64,000 nt of DNA from Chimonanthus salicifolius (Eukaryota > Streptophyta > Magnoliopsida > Laurales > Calycanthaceae). Made by a program: the position numbers and the translations under genes. Under the pieces are notes generated by a model. That model ran no database searches and was not told the DNA's origin. It saw only the letters and a list, made by a program, of their open reading frames with translations. Of this stretch, positions 24,434 to 35,430 are shown in pieces. Each line of letters begins with the position of its first letter. Position 1 is the stretch's first letter. The stretch covers positions 35,326,631-35,390,630 of the forward strand of contig CM023539.1 in the NCBI GenBank assembly GCA_013350335.1, given 5' to 3'.

Positions 24434-25060
24434 CTCCCCTTCAAGTGGTAGCGTGCATTGAAGTAACGCATAGCTTGCAAACAAGACTAAGAAATGAAGT
24501 TTTCCCCAAAGATGAGAAGCGCGGTGAGAAATGTTGCAATTATCGGCCACGGTATACGTGTCGAACTAGCAGGCTCGACTGAAGAGGAACAAAGGCGCAC
24601 ATGGGCTCAGACGTTGGCGGAGTGGTGGACGTCAACAAGAGCAGATGACAATGAGTAATGTTATAGTAAGGAGTAACGCGGCCGTCGAGAATTGACAAGA
24701 AAGAAGAAGACGATGATGTTGGTAGCACTAGGAGATCCGATAGTCATTGGAAGATCTAGGCGGTGAAAGAGATGGAGATTCCATCGGACAAAGAGAGCAG
24801 ACCCTTGATGCGGATCACACAGAGAGGAGCGCCGTCCGAGAGTAAGAAAAAAGACTACAGATCTATTGGCTGCGAGAAAAAGAGCAGTTACAGCAGCAAC
24901 ACCGTTGGGCACATAGGCAGGTGTTAGAGAGAAAGAAGCCGAAAGTGCGCATTGAGCGACAACGGGGAGAGTTGGTTGTTGAATGTTGAAGACAACATAG
25001 AAGGATATAAGAATGATAGTAGGATAGAGATCTGCCAACGGTGGAATTCTTGGGTGCAAC

Positions 25061-27830
25061 TGTCACTCTCCGACCAGAAGGGTGGGCCCAGAACGCGACT
25101 GATTTTTTTTTTTTTTGAAAGCTAAGACGACACTCAAGTATTCTAACTGGGCCGGATCAACAGTTGGGCCCAGAGGTCACATATAATCCCAACATATGGA
25201 TTCAAACATATACCATAAGTATACCCAACAATAGACAAAAAAAATAACACATAGTATGATCAGAAAATTCCAACACTGGATTATCATTCAAACATCAACA
25301 TCAAAGTAACTACAGAAGCGTAGTAGTCTCAGTACATAACATTAACACATACTAAGTACCACACTTGGTACTTTACAAAAGAAAATGGTTCCAAGAACCA
25401 GAAAGCAAATATAAGGGTATTCCCCTCAGTAGAAGTCTCAAAGCAACGCCGCAGCTTATCCACCCTAAGCTTCAAACAGAGGGTTCTACTCATCGGATTC
25501 ATCTCCTGAAATGTGAGTGGGGTGAGCTAACTAGCCCAGTGAAGGAAATATAACAGTGCAGTTTTAAAGTAAACAACAGGTTAGTATAATCAACAGTTGC
25601 AATATAATATCTCATGCTTGATAATAAATTCACAGTATTAAGTAAAGTCTTATCATCATTTCCATCATTTCATCATCATCTTTCCATTACTGCTGTCATC
25701 TAACGTAACGCCTACCGACTACGCTGAGACCATTATATTAAGTCCCGATACGTCAAAATAAATCCTTACAAGTACATCTCCGGCTCTCCCATAGCCGATA
25801 CTGACACCTTCAAGTCAGCAACTGTCGACACCCATGGTCCAGAAGACGTAAATCATCTCTCATATGGGCGATATTGATTCAATAGTCAAGGGCACGTGGA
25901 AGCAGTTTTACACATTTCATACGATCGACATCATAGCATTCATAAGCATCATCAGCACTTCTTAAAACAGTGCATTTTATCTAGGCACATAAGTGGGTTC
26001 ATCAAATCTGAAACCACTCATTGCTCAAGATCTATCTCAAATAAAAACCTGTTTATATCTTATTGCAAAGTTAAGTTCCCTCATCGAAACTGTGTGGTTT
26101 CGCGGTCTCTGTTCAAATAACAAACAAGTGCACAATCATTATCATGTCAATATAAATAGTACCAACAGACACACAAGTAGTATTTCGAAATTGTACTTGT
26201 TTTCCCAAAAATATTCATGGTACATGGAGTTGAGTCTCTTACTTGGTTTCTATCCTTTTTAAATTACAATAATCCACAACATATAAATAATAAGGTGCTC
26301 AGTCCAAAATTCATATTGTCTTTTGGGCATTGACCTGATTGACTTATTGAGTTAGGTCTAGATTCTCAAGTTACTTCTCGGTTGTCTACTGGATAGGACC
26401 AGATCTGACATTTTGAGTAAGACCTCGAGATCACTCATTGCCCGACAAATATAGCGTCGGCCTGAAAATGAAATCATTCAGTGCCCGACCAATAAAGTCG
26501 GCCTGGAAGTGAATACAATAGTAAATACACTATAGTAATAAGAGAAGAGAGTTAGTACATTTTTAGATTAACATTGGGTACTAACATCACATGCAATCAA
26601 TAATAATCAAATAACATTTTACACTTCAAAAACAAGGTCCCTCGGAACATGTTTCAGAATTAGGTACTGTGGCATCGGATCATCTGAACCACACCTAAAC
26701 TAGTCACTGACCTCGGATCTTAATCCTAAAAGCCCACTAATACTAAGAAAATCAAGATTTTCCTTAAACTTCAAAACCATTTTACACACTCAAAACTTAA
26801 CCAAAACTGGTTTTTCTTGATTCTAAACCGACTGGAATTGAAAGAGAAACACAATGGTTACCTTCACTGGAGTTCCTGGTTTGAAAATCGGATTTTAGAA
26901 AAACTTCCCTTCTAAGGTACGATAACTGAAACTGGGAAGAACAGGGGCTGAATCGGCTGGGGTTTTGGTTTTCAGCTGAGAGGAAGAGACAGAGAAGGTT
27001 TGAAGGGAGTTAATCCAGCAGAACTGAGGCCAATTTATAGAAAAACCGACAGAAAGAAGTGGCCATCGAGTCACTGTATGCGATTGCATGCAGCTGCTGC
27101 CGACGTTCGCTACAGTGTAACCACTGTTTCGGGCGTTGGTTGCAAATCAGCCCTTCCCAACTTTCCCATTTTGCAAATAAGTCCCTAGTTTGATAAAAAA
27201 CCAATTTTTAACTTAAAGCATTATTTTAAAAACTCAAAATCTTAATCCAACCCTACGGATAAGTTGAGTTTTAAAAACTTTAATCACCACAAAAATTTTA
27301 GGATTTAACTCTCATTAAAAACCATTGATTTAAATAAAAATCACAATTTAATACTATTTACTTAATTAAGCAAATGTTAAATAAAACGACTTAGAGACCT
27401 CATTTTGGAGTTTTAAAGAATAATTAGACCATGCTTAAAATGGTCTACGATAAAGTACTTGTTTCAAAATTTATTTATTTTCAAAACCTTTTAAAATAAT
27501 TATTACTCCCTTTCGGGGTTTTGACGGGCGGTTTTTAAATACCATTTTCTGAAAATAAAATTATTTTAAAATCAGAAATACAAATCCTTGACTAAGGAGA
27601 ATAATATCATCCAATAATAATCACATAATAACACAATTTATAAAATAATAACAATAAGCGGTAAATTACCATTTTGCCCTTCCAGCTAGATGAGCTGGAT
27701 CACTGAGCTTTTGAGCTCGAATTGGGTCATACCTGGGCTTTTCTCAAAGCCCTAACCTTAATTCTCGAGATTAATCTGTCACACAAGATTATTAAGCTAA
27801 ACTACGCCTAATCTGAGTCAGGGTATTACA
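25061..27830 (-). mobile_element. Solo LTR (2,770 bp) nested in the 24252 element
   Basis: On the minus strand it begins TGTAATACCCTGACTC and ends GAGAGTGACA, with a perfect 5-bp target duplication GCAAC (25056-25060 and 27831-27835). It belongs to the same family as 18375-21652: TATAAATT box, GGAGATGTACTTGTAAG, CGGGACTTAAT and TTCTGGGCCCACC in the same order. No internal domain. It inserted into the host element later than that element's own transposition. Confidence 0.88.
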
Positions 27831-29230
27831 GCAACAATAGGCGCGGTGAAGAGAGAGTAGCAGCCAATGGACATCAGGTGTCTGATACACTATTGAAAAA
27901 GAGCCAAAGGCGATTGAAGGCCGGGCAAGATCGGGCCTATCAGAAGGGAGAGAGGGTCAAACCGGCTGGAAGAGAGGGCACACAGCTCGCAGATCTGAGC
28001 AACAGAGATTGTTGTTGAAAGGAGGTTAAGTGGCGAGTCTAGATAGGAAAAGGGCGATGGTCGAGGACGGCAGTGGCTGTTGTTGTGTCTGTCAGTGATG
28101 ATAAATGCTTGAAAGAGAAAGAGGGAGGGTGATGCAGTCTTAGAAGATAAGAGACAGATCTTGAAGAATAGCAATAAAGCGAGGCGGTGTAGAAAGAGAA
28201 GAGAACAGTCGGCCGTGGTAGAGAGAGAGAAGACTGCCAGAAAAGAGAGAAATGAAGACCACACAATAGCGAATAGAAATAGCAAGACCAGGTTGGCATC
28301 ACTGAATCTGGACGGTGATGGAATCCGTCGGAGAGAGGGGACCGGCTGTAGCAAGCAGCGAATGGAGACAGAGAAGGAATAAAGATGAGCAGATCTATGT
28401 GATCGGTGAGCAAGCTGGCGAAGGAAAGAGCTCTGCAGTATGAGCGGTGAAGAGATTGAGTCGTTGCTGAGAAGGATCGAGAACCAAAAAGACCTAGAGA
28501 AACAGGTGTGAACAGGAAACCACGTTCAAGGGGTGTTGTTTCTATATACACGACCAGAAAGAGAATTACCATAGGAGATGAGCGATGGGCGGCAGGGGAT
28601 CGCGACGCAAATCCAGAGTAGAAGAGAAGACATGGCAACTTTTGTTCGAGAGAGGAAGTCCTAGATCTGGAGGGCAAAGCAAGAAGAACAAGAGGTGAAT
28701 CTGGGGTGCTGCTATCTGGGCGAGTAGAGAGGGTTGCATGCCTATCTCAACCGTGAGATAGAGATCTGGTAGGCGGAGCAACGATCTGCACACCGCAAGA
28801 GGGTAATGCATGCTCCTCCGACGTGGGGGAAGAGAGGAAGATGCTTGCAACATGCCAAGCATCGACCACAGAGTGGGGGACGAGTTCCAAACAAACAAGG
28901 TCGGATCTAATGGTCCACCTGCAGGTGATGACAAAGCTTGGACGAGAAGGCATATGTGCACGATGATCACCAATCAAAGGATTGGGCATCAAAGAACTAG
29001 ATCTAAAGAAGAGAAACGGTGAATGGAGACAGGCAGCAGACGAAGAGTCGCGTTGGAAGAAGAGGGAGGAATTTGTTTTTTTGAAATAATCAAAGAAGAA
29101 AACAGGGACGAGAAAATTGGTGAATCTTAGGGTTCCTCCCTCCTAGAAAATTGGTAGAGGGAGAGAGGAAGTCTTGCATAGAAAAAAAAAAAAGCTCATC
29201 CAAAGAGGAGCGTGATTAGGCTCTGTACCA

Positions 29231-29421
29231 TGTAAAATAACACACATAGAGTTTGGTGTGTCTTCCTTAATCAAGGAGAGATCATGTAATCTTATTTATA
29301 AAGATAATGGACTACAAATAAGAAAAGTAAATAAAGAGGAAATCCCTAAATAAATAAATACAATATTTAATAATAATGGAAATATCTAAATCTATCTTTA
29401 ACTCCTAAATATATCTTAATA
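29231..29421 (-). repeat. Upstream (5') LTR of the 24252-29421 element
   Basis: 191 bp. The primer-binding site TGGTACAGAGCC begins at the adjacent base, 29230, reading down. Confidence 0.88.
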
Positions 29422-29426
29422 CCAGG

Positions 29427-30459
29427 TAAAATCGTAAATAAAATATGCATATTAAAATGGTTCCAACTTTTTTTCAAAACAGTTTAGATTTTCTTAATAA
29501 TAATACCAATAATGGAATCATAAGTTCCACTTCTCTTCAATGTTTTAAAAACCAAACCAAAATCTCTTGTTTGACCTAGTTGGACCTAAATCACTCCCTA
29601 ATGGAGTTTGGTCTTTAATACAGTTTGGTTTATTAAAAAACTATTATTACTTTTATTTATTTTATTTTTTCTTTTTTTCTTTTTTCACTCAAAATGTCAA
29701 GTTTTGTTCTTATTATGGTATTGTGGTTGAGATTTTTAGTTTTTATTTTTATTTTTAGTAATTTTTTTACATATAACAATATATTATATAAAACGTTAAA
29801 CACATGCATAAAACTCATCCTTAAAAACCGGCTTGAAAGGTGAGGGTGCCCATATGTACTTATAAACTCCAAGATTCAAAGGTCCACTGGCAGTGTGGGA
29901 TTTTCATGGCCGATATGATATATCGGTGGGCACCACCAAGTATCGGTGATATTTCTATTTTTTAATTTTAAAATTAAAAAAATTCATGATTAGGCCAATA
30001 TTGGCCGATATTTGTTTTTATATTTCCAAAAAATTAAATAAAATAAAATCAACCGATAATTCAAAAGAAAATTTCACTTATATTTTTGAAAAATAATAAA
30101 AAATAAAACTTCTCATTCCGGCAATTATAAATTTTGGCCTAAATTTAAAATATTGATAATATGTCCTTTTTGAAAATATCAGTCAATATTTTTAAGTTAT
30201 ATTTAATTTTTTTCCAAATAAAAAAAAATTCTCTCAACCAAATTTTGCATCCGAGTCATGCCCAATTTCATCTTCATTGGTAAAAGATGAAACACATACT
30301 CTTATTGGGAGTAAATTAGTGTGATTGATCATTGATATGACCTATCAATTAAGATGGCTTCATATACTTACAAAAAATTAGCACTCATAATTAAATTAAC
30401 AATTAATTGTTATAAGTTAATTATTTTTTGATAGTAGTGAGAATAATAAGCACTTATCA
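29427..30459. other. Repeat-derived intergenic sequence, no gene
   Basis: AT-rich. ATATCGGTGGGCACC and TATCGGTGATATTT words near 29910-29960 belong to the degenerate family also seen near 22750. Open frames are low complexity. Confidence 0.5.
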
Positions 30460-31095
30460 GTGAGTGATCCTCCCACGGGCATTTCGTGTTTACGAATACG
30501 GGTTTTTACCGTTCTCGATTTTACCCTTCACCGTCCGTACCGTAAAGAAGAGAAAATGTCGAAATCGGATCACCCAACCAGATCCCTTAATCTCCCTCGT
30601 GAGCCGAATTCACTGAATACTGAAATTCATGAAGAGTGTAATGTTTCCTGAAATCGACTCTCCGAAATTGCAAGTCGGCTCGCTGAAATTCATGAATAGT
30701 GCAATGTTTCCTGAAATTAGCTCTCCGAAATTGCAAGTTGGCTCGCTGAAATTCATGAACAGTGCAATATTTCCTGAAATCGGCTTTCCGAAATTGCAAG
30801 TCTGCTTGCCGAAATTCATGAACAATGCAATGTTTCCTGAAATCGGCTCTCCAAAATTACAAGCCTGCTCGCCAAAATTCATGAACAGTGCAATGTTTCT
30901 TGAAATCAGCTCTCCGAAATTGCAAATCAACTCGCCGAAATTCATGAACAGTACAATTCGGCTCTCTGAAATTTCAAATCGGCTCGCCGATGAACAGTAA
31001 AAATCAGTTCATTGAAATTTTACTGTTTATGTGAAAGGTAAAATCGAGAACGGTAAAAATCCGTGTTTCTAAACACGACATGCCCGTGGGAGGAT
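30460..31095. mobile_element. Long-TIR (Mutator-like?) non-autonomous element with internal 63-bp minisatellite
   Basis: The outer ~60 bp are inverted repeats. The left arm has GATCCTCCCACGGGCAT, a (T)ACGGGTTTTTACCG-type block and CTCGATTTTACC. The right arm has their reverse complements ending GCCCGTGGGAGGATC near 31097. Long TIRs fit a Mutator-like element, but I could not define a convincing 9-bp target duplication. The centre is about 5.5 copies of a 63-bp unit (see separate entry). No transposase. Confidence 0.7.
30622..30998. repeat. 63-bp minisatellite, about 5.5 units
   Basis: Units start GAAATTCATGAA at 30622, 30685, 30748, 30811, 30874 and 30937, exactly 63 bp apart. Because 63 is a multiple of 3 and the unit lacks stops in several frames, both strands show open frames of over 110 codons, which I regard as by-products of the repeat. 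Confidence 0.9.
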
Positions 31096-31219
31096 CGCTC
31101 TCCTTATACAAAAAGCAAAGCAAATTCCTCTAATAAATTAGAAAAGAAAATCATCTATTGAAGGTTTGATATAACTTTAAATCTCTAATTTGATAGTTAT
31201 AAATTAAAAATTCAGATCA

Positions 31220-31375
31220 AAGCATATTAATATTTTGAATTTCGATTTTTTTTACTCAAAAAAATAATATTTTTCGAAATTCAAATTAACGCCATATTAA
31301 TATTTTGAATTTCGAAATCGACGACGCGTATTAATATTTTGAATTTCGAAATCGACGCATATTGACAGCCGTAGT
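31220..31375 (+). repeat. Tandem TATTAATATTTTGAATTTCG repeats upstream of the RING gene
   Basis: At least three copies of this word followed by AAATCGACG lie about 400 bp before the RING gene start. They may be part of its promoter; no function is shown. Confidence 0.6.
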
Positions 31376-31424
31376 CGTTAGATTTTCCTCATATTAAGGA
31401 AGGGCACAACGGCTCTTTCCACAA

Positions 31425-31753
31425 TCTGAAACATCTCTCTCGCTCTCTGAACATCGAACTCTCTCTCTTGCTCGCTCTCTGAAACATCGAAAAAAAGACT
31501 CAGCGCTCTCGATCTCCCTCTCTCTCTCTCATCTGAAACATCGAAAAAAGACTCAAAGCGCCTTCCATTTCCCTCTCTCTGAGAGGACTATAGCGATCTG
31601 CATACAAAATCTCTCTGTTTCTTTTCATTTTCTTGAAAGCTGGTTTCAAATTTCGTCCCCTAAAATACAAGGGGAAACGATTCTTTTTTTTTTTTCCGGA
31701 TTGTTTTCTTATTTGGGTTTTGTTATCTGTATTTAGGTCTTGAATATCTGAAG
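31425..31753 (+). promoter_or_regulatory. CT-rich 5' leader of the SIM-RING gene
   Basis: Dense (CT)n tracts and two copies of CTGAAACATCGAAAAAA lie just upstream of the ATG at 31754. CT-rich leaders are common at plant transcription starts. No clear TATA box. Confidence 0.4.
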
Positions 31754-33097
31754 ATGTCTTCGATGCCGCATCATAATCGTGCCTTTGGCCAGCAATTTGG
31801 TAGCAGAGATATGGGTTTCAGGCAAAATTTTTCTTTCAACTTTGAGGCCGTTGACGATGTGTTTGTGATCACTTCAACACAAATCAGACAAGTAAGACGG
31901 CCACAACAATTTGGCAGAAGAAATATGGGTTTCTATCCAAATGGAAGGCAGAATTTTCCTCTCTACTCTGAGGACATTGACGATGTGGTTGTGATCTCCC
32001 CAACACAAATGAGACAGGTAAGATGGCCTGTCTTAAGTTACTTGTTACTCTTGTTTTTATTGATATTTCCTAACTTAGGTTAGGGTTTTCTTCTTCTTCC
32101 GTAAGTGGGTTTTGAATTGGGAATTCCTGGTTTCTATTGGGTTTATCTTTTGAGACTCTTTGGTTTCATGTTTATTTAGTTTCATAAACATTTCTATATT
32201 TTTTATGGTTTTTTTTTTGCATCCGTGCAGGGGCGACAACAATTTGGCAGAAGAAATATGGGTTTCTATCCAAATGGAAGGCAGAATTTTCCTCTCTACT
32301 CTGAGGACATTGACGATGTGGTTGTGATCTCCCCAACACAAATGAGACAGGTAAGATGGCTTGTCTTAAGTTATTTGTTACTCTTGTTTTTATTGATATT
32401 TCCTGACTTAGATTAGGGTTTTCTTCTTCTTCCGTAAGTGGGTTTTGAATTGGGAATTCCTGGTTTCTATTGGGTTTATATTTTGGGACTCTTTGGTTTC
32501 ATGTTTATTTAGTTTCATAAACATTTCTGTATTTTTTTCTTTTAGCATCCGTGCAGCTTGGTATTCATTGTTCTTTTCTGGGGATTCTGACTAATTATTG
32601 GATTTTCTTGTGAATTGTGATCTTAAGCCCTTGGCCATCCATGATACTCAGTACACTTTTGATCATTGGGAACTGTTTTTTTATTGTGAAGATGGTTATA
32701 TTCGCCCATGTTGTTGTTGCTTAGATTTTTAGTACTTAAAATTTTGTTTATGTTTATAAAGGTCAGAAGCAACCACTCGAGGCAGAACGATACAATGATG
32801 GTCCTCGATGATGATTCGATGATGAATTGGGTTCTTAATGAATCCATGGAATTTGCCATTTCAAACCGAAGTGCAGCCCCTGCATCGGCTTCTTCAGTAG
32901 AAGCACTGAAGATGGTAAATTTTACAAGTGAGGTGTTCGGAGATGTAATTTGCGTTGTCTGTCAGGAAGAATTCTTGGAGGGCGAAGCAGTTGTTCAGAT
33001 GCCCTGCTTCCACATTTTCCACAGTCAATGCATCCTTCAGTGGCTCAAGCAAAGTCATTTTTGCCCGATTTGCAGATTCGAAATCCTGCAGCAGTAG
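31754..33097 (+). CDS. RING-H2 E3 ligase with three tandem SUMO-interacting-motif-like repeats (STUbL-like), 239 aa
   Basis: Exons 31754-32017, 32231-32350 and 32762-33097 have GT-AG introns, all phase 0, and encode 239 residues. Residues about 10-46, 49-88 and 89-128 are three tandem repeats of the form QQFG..NMGF....NF...(acidic)DDVxVISPTQMRQ. Each has an acidic run next to a V-x-V-I core (residues 36-39, 78-81, 118-121), the pattern of a SUMO-interacting motif. The C-terminus has a RING-H2 finger at 192-232: CVVC, 14 residues, CFHIFHSQC, 10 residues, CPIC. All eight zinc ligands are present. SIM repeats plus a C-terminal RING is the layout of SUMO-targeted ubiquitin ligases (RNF4 in animals), which ubiquitinate SUMO-modified nuclear proteins. 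The RING fold and exon structure are seen directly; the SUMO role is inference. The ATG is the first in frame after a CT-rich leader. Exon 2 is a near-copy of the end of exon 1. Confidence 0.85.
31903..32560 (+). repeat. Tandem duplication of an exon plus its intron (333-bp period)
   Basis: Unit 1 (31903-32235) and unit 2 (32236 to about 32560) each contain a SIM-repeat exon segment and the following intron. The coding part, through the donor GTAAGATGGC, is identical in both. The intron parts differ at about 8-10 positions over 215 bp. The duplication created exon 2. Confidence 0.92.
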
Positions 33098-34640
33098 GAG
33101 CAGAAGACAGATTGATGAGTTATATTTTAGAGTGTAATTGTAAATATTGTTTTTGGAAATATTGTTGTACAAAGATTTCTATATAATACAAAGAAACTTA
33201 CAAGCTTGAATTGAACTGATATTGTCATTTGATCATGGTTTCTTCTTTCATTTTTTGAATGGTAAAAACCCATGCTAGTTCCTCATTTGTGGTTAATTTA
33301 TATCTTGAAGGGAATTTGTATGTATGAGGCTTTGGAAATTAATTATCTTCTTCCTTTCTACTTGATCCATGATCCATTAAACAATCCTTCCTCTCTGCAT
33401 ATTGTTGTGATTTTTTTTAAAGAATTAAAGAAACAAAATTATCTTTTTTTGGTTCCACATTTTGCACATGAGATGTTGCTCATTGTTCTTAAAATTGCTT
33501 ACAGGAAAGATACCTATATAATTGATGCTTGAATTGCTGCATATATACATTGTTCTTAAAATTGCTTACAGGAAAGATACCTATATAATTGATGCTTGAA
33601 TTGCTACATATATATGTTGGATGTTTGAACTTTCAAGCAAAAAAGAATGTAGCCGTTTCTGTTTGCTCATGGTTTGTTCTTGCTTTTGTATTAGACAATG
33701 GTGCTGCTTGGTGAAATTTTTTGATAGATCCTACAAAATGAGCAGTCAAGCAGCTGCTTGAGGATGAGCTTTTTGATGTTTAATTTTTTTGGTAGACTCT
33801 CTGAAACTGCACACTGCAGAGGCGGGAATATTTTGCGTGGGCTGTAACTCAGGCAGGCGAGGCTGAATTTTGGGCCTGGATTGCAATTGGATGGGGTTTC
33901 ATTTTCTTTCTTTTCTACTTGTTCTGGACATGAAGACTCAAAAGCTTGTTTGAATCTTGAATGGATTCCTTGCATTTGCATTCAATTTTCTTTTTCTTCT
34001 TGTTATTGTTTAAATTTATTTAGGGGTTTAGATTTGTAATTTTTAATTTTGATAAACTGAACTATCAAAAGGGATGGATGACTAACACAGAGGGGTCTTG
34101 TTTGATAAATTGATTTTATTCTTAATTTTGTCCTCTCAATGAGCTGACATCTGTGATAGTGTTTGAAGGAGGCATACAAGCGTTGCTTCTATTCTTTTGT
34201 TGTGTTTTGTAATTATTATCTCTTAAGGCTATTCTTGAATATGGAATCAACTTACAAGTTGGTATTTGAACAACATTTGCCTTATTTTCCTTCAAATTCC
34301 TTAATCTACTGAGGATTGCATGTAACTGTTGTTTTGGCTCAGTCAAACAATTTCTCAGGTATGCCATGTGGTATCTTAAGTGATTATTTTGCCGCCATAG
34401 CTGTGGCTTTCCTGGTTTTTTAACAAAAAGAAGGTGGACGTTCTAGTCTGCTGAGGTCATTTGTTGCTGTTGAAACAGAGGCCTTTGTTAAGATATATTT
34501 GGATATGATTTAGATTATGATGGATTTATTGTGATTGTGGGAGATATTATGTATATCTCTCAATTAAGAAAGTAATATATTGATGTACTCTACAAATATG
34601 GCCTTCATTCAGTGGAATAAACAAGAGAAATATACAAAAA
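33098..34640 (+). other. 3' flank of the SIM-RING gene, shared with the 53419 and 59290 RING copies
   Basis: The 3' UTR-like sequence and beyond (ATTGTTTTTGGAAATATTG, ACAAAGAAACTTACAAGC) match 54690-55860 and in part 60580-60780. 33480-33605 contains a ~66-bp tandem duplication. About 700 bp at 33712-34405 are absent from the 55600 copy. Short open frames here have no family match. Confidence 0.7.
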
Positions 34641-35430
34641 ATATAATTTGCGATGAGTTCATCGTTCCTCTTGTTTTCTAACAGCCTTTGCCATGTTGCA
34701 TGGTATGAAGAAGCATTGAAGAGGAGCTTCTCTCTTTTTATTGTAATAGGGCATTTTGCATGTGCTATCAATATTCGAGGAAAGTACTCCTCCATGGAGG
34801 TTGAAGGGTGTGTAAGATTAGATAAAAAAATTTTGAAGCATGCACTGGGGTTTTTTGAGGACGTTCTCCATGACACTGACTATGAAGCAGATAGTCCTGC
34901 GAAAGGGGGGATTACTAATCTGATTCTGTTATTGCTTACATGCAATATTCTTTGATGGAGTTTCCCTTTGTTTTGTCTTGTTCATATTGGATGGTCTATT
35001 CATTCTCCATGTTGCGTGTATACTATGTCCTTCCTATTCTGGAAAACTATTACTATTTGAAAAAAAAGTTTCTCCCTTTTGCCAATTCAAAATTTAATAA
35101 ATACTAGTAAACAAAGCAAGAAACCAACTTGATCATTTCTACTCTACATGATCTAGAAGAAATAAACTGGAGGTTATATCTCTGTTGGTGTCTGACTTGA
35201 AAAAAAAAAAAGAAGAAGAGCGAGAGATGCAATAGTCAGCTAAAGGATGTTTGATGCTTAATCTACCTTATATATGTACTCTTGTTTATTTATTATATTT
35301 TATGGGGCTTATTTCTGAGTTATTATCTCTCTTTCCCTCTCTCTGGTAAAAGCATAGAATATTTCTGAGTTAACTTAATTTTCAAAATATGTTATTTTTT
35401 AGCTGCCTCTTATGTTGATGGTGGTTGCAG
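34641..35430. other. No recognised gene
   Basis: An open stretch around 34653-34955 reads protein-like near its end (VEGCVRLDKKILKHALGFF) but I cannot assign it. The homology to the other RING flanks ends at about 34640 and resumes briefly at 44310-44390. Confidence 0.4.

Larger units (their letters stand above)
24252..29421 (-). mobile_element. Non-autonomous LTR retrotransposon with a nested solo LTR (5,170 bp in total)
   Basis: LTRs at 24252-24433 and 29231-29421 share ACACACAYAGAG, GGTGTGTCTTC and AAAGAGGAAATCCC. The perfect 5-bp target duplication is CCAGG (24247-24251 and 29422-29426). Just inside the upstream LTR on the minus strand is TGGTACAGAGCC, close to the initiator-Met-tRNA primer site. 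A GAAGGGGAG purine tract precedes the downstream LTR. Both LTRs begin TATT rather than TG and end TACA. The interior without the nested insert is about 2 kb. It is rich in AGATCT words like the 8592 element, and has no gag or pol; its long frames on the minus strand are low-complexity and unrecognised. Confidence 0.9.

Noticed and set aside
28039..28677. 212-codon minus-strand open frame
   Set aside because: Ser/Leu/Phe-rich translation of a purine-rich non-coding interior of the 24252 element, overlapped by other frames, with no recognisable domain.
30622..30998. Regularly spaced repeats that might suggest a CRISPR array
   Set aside because: The units are contiguous with no unique spacers, and this is a plant nuclear genome.
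30610..31000. Two opposed open frames of 111 and 123 codons
   Set aside because: Both are by-products of a 63-bp repeat that is a multiple of three and lacks stops. Not a gene pair.
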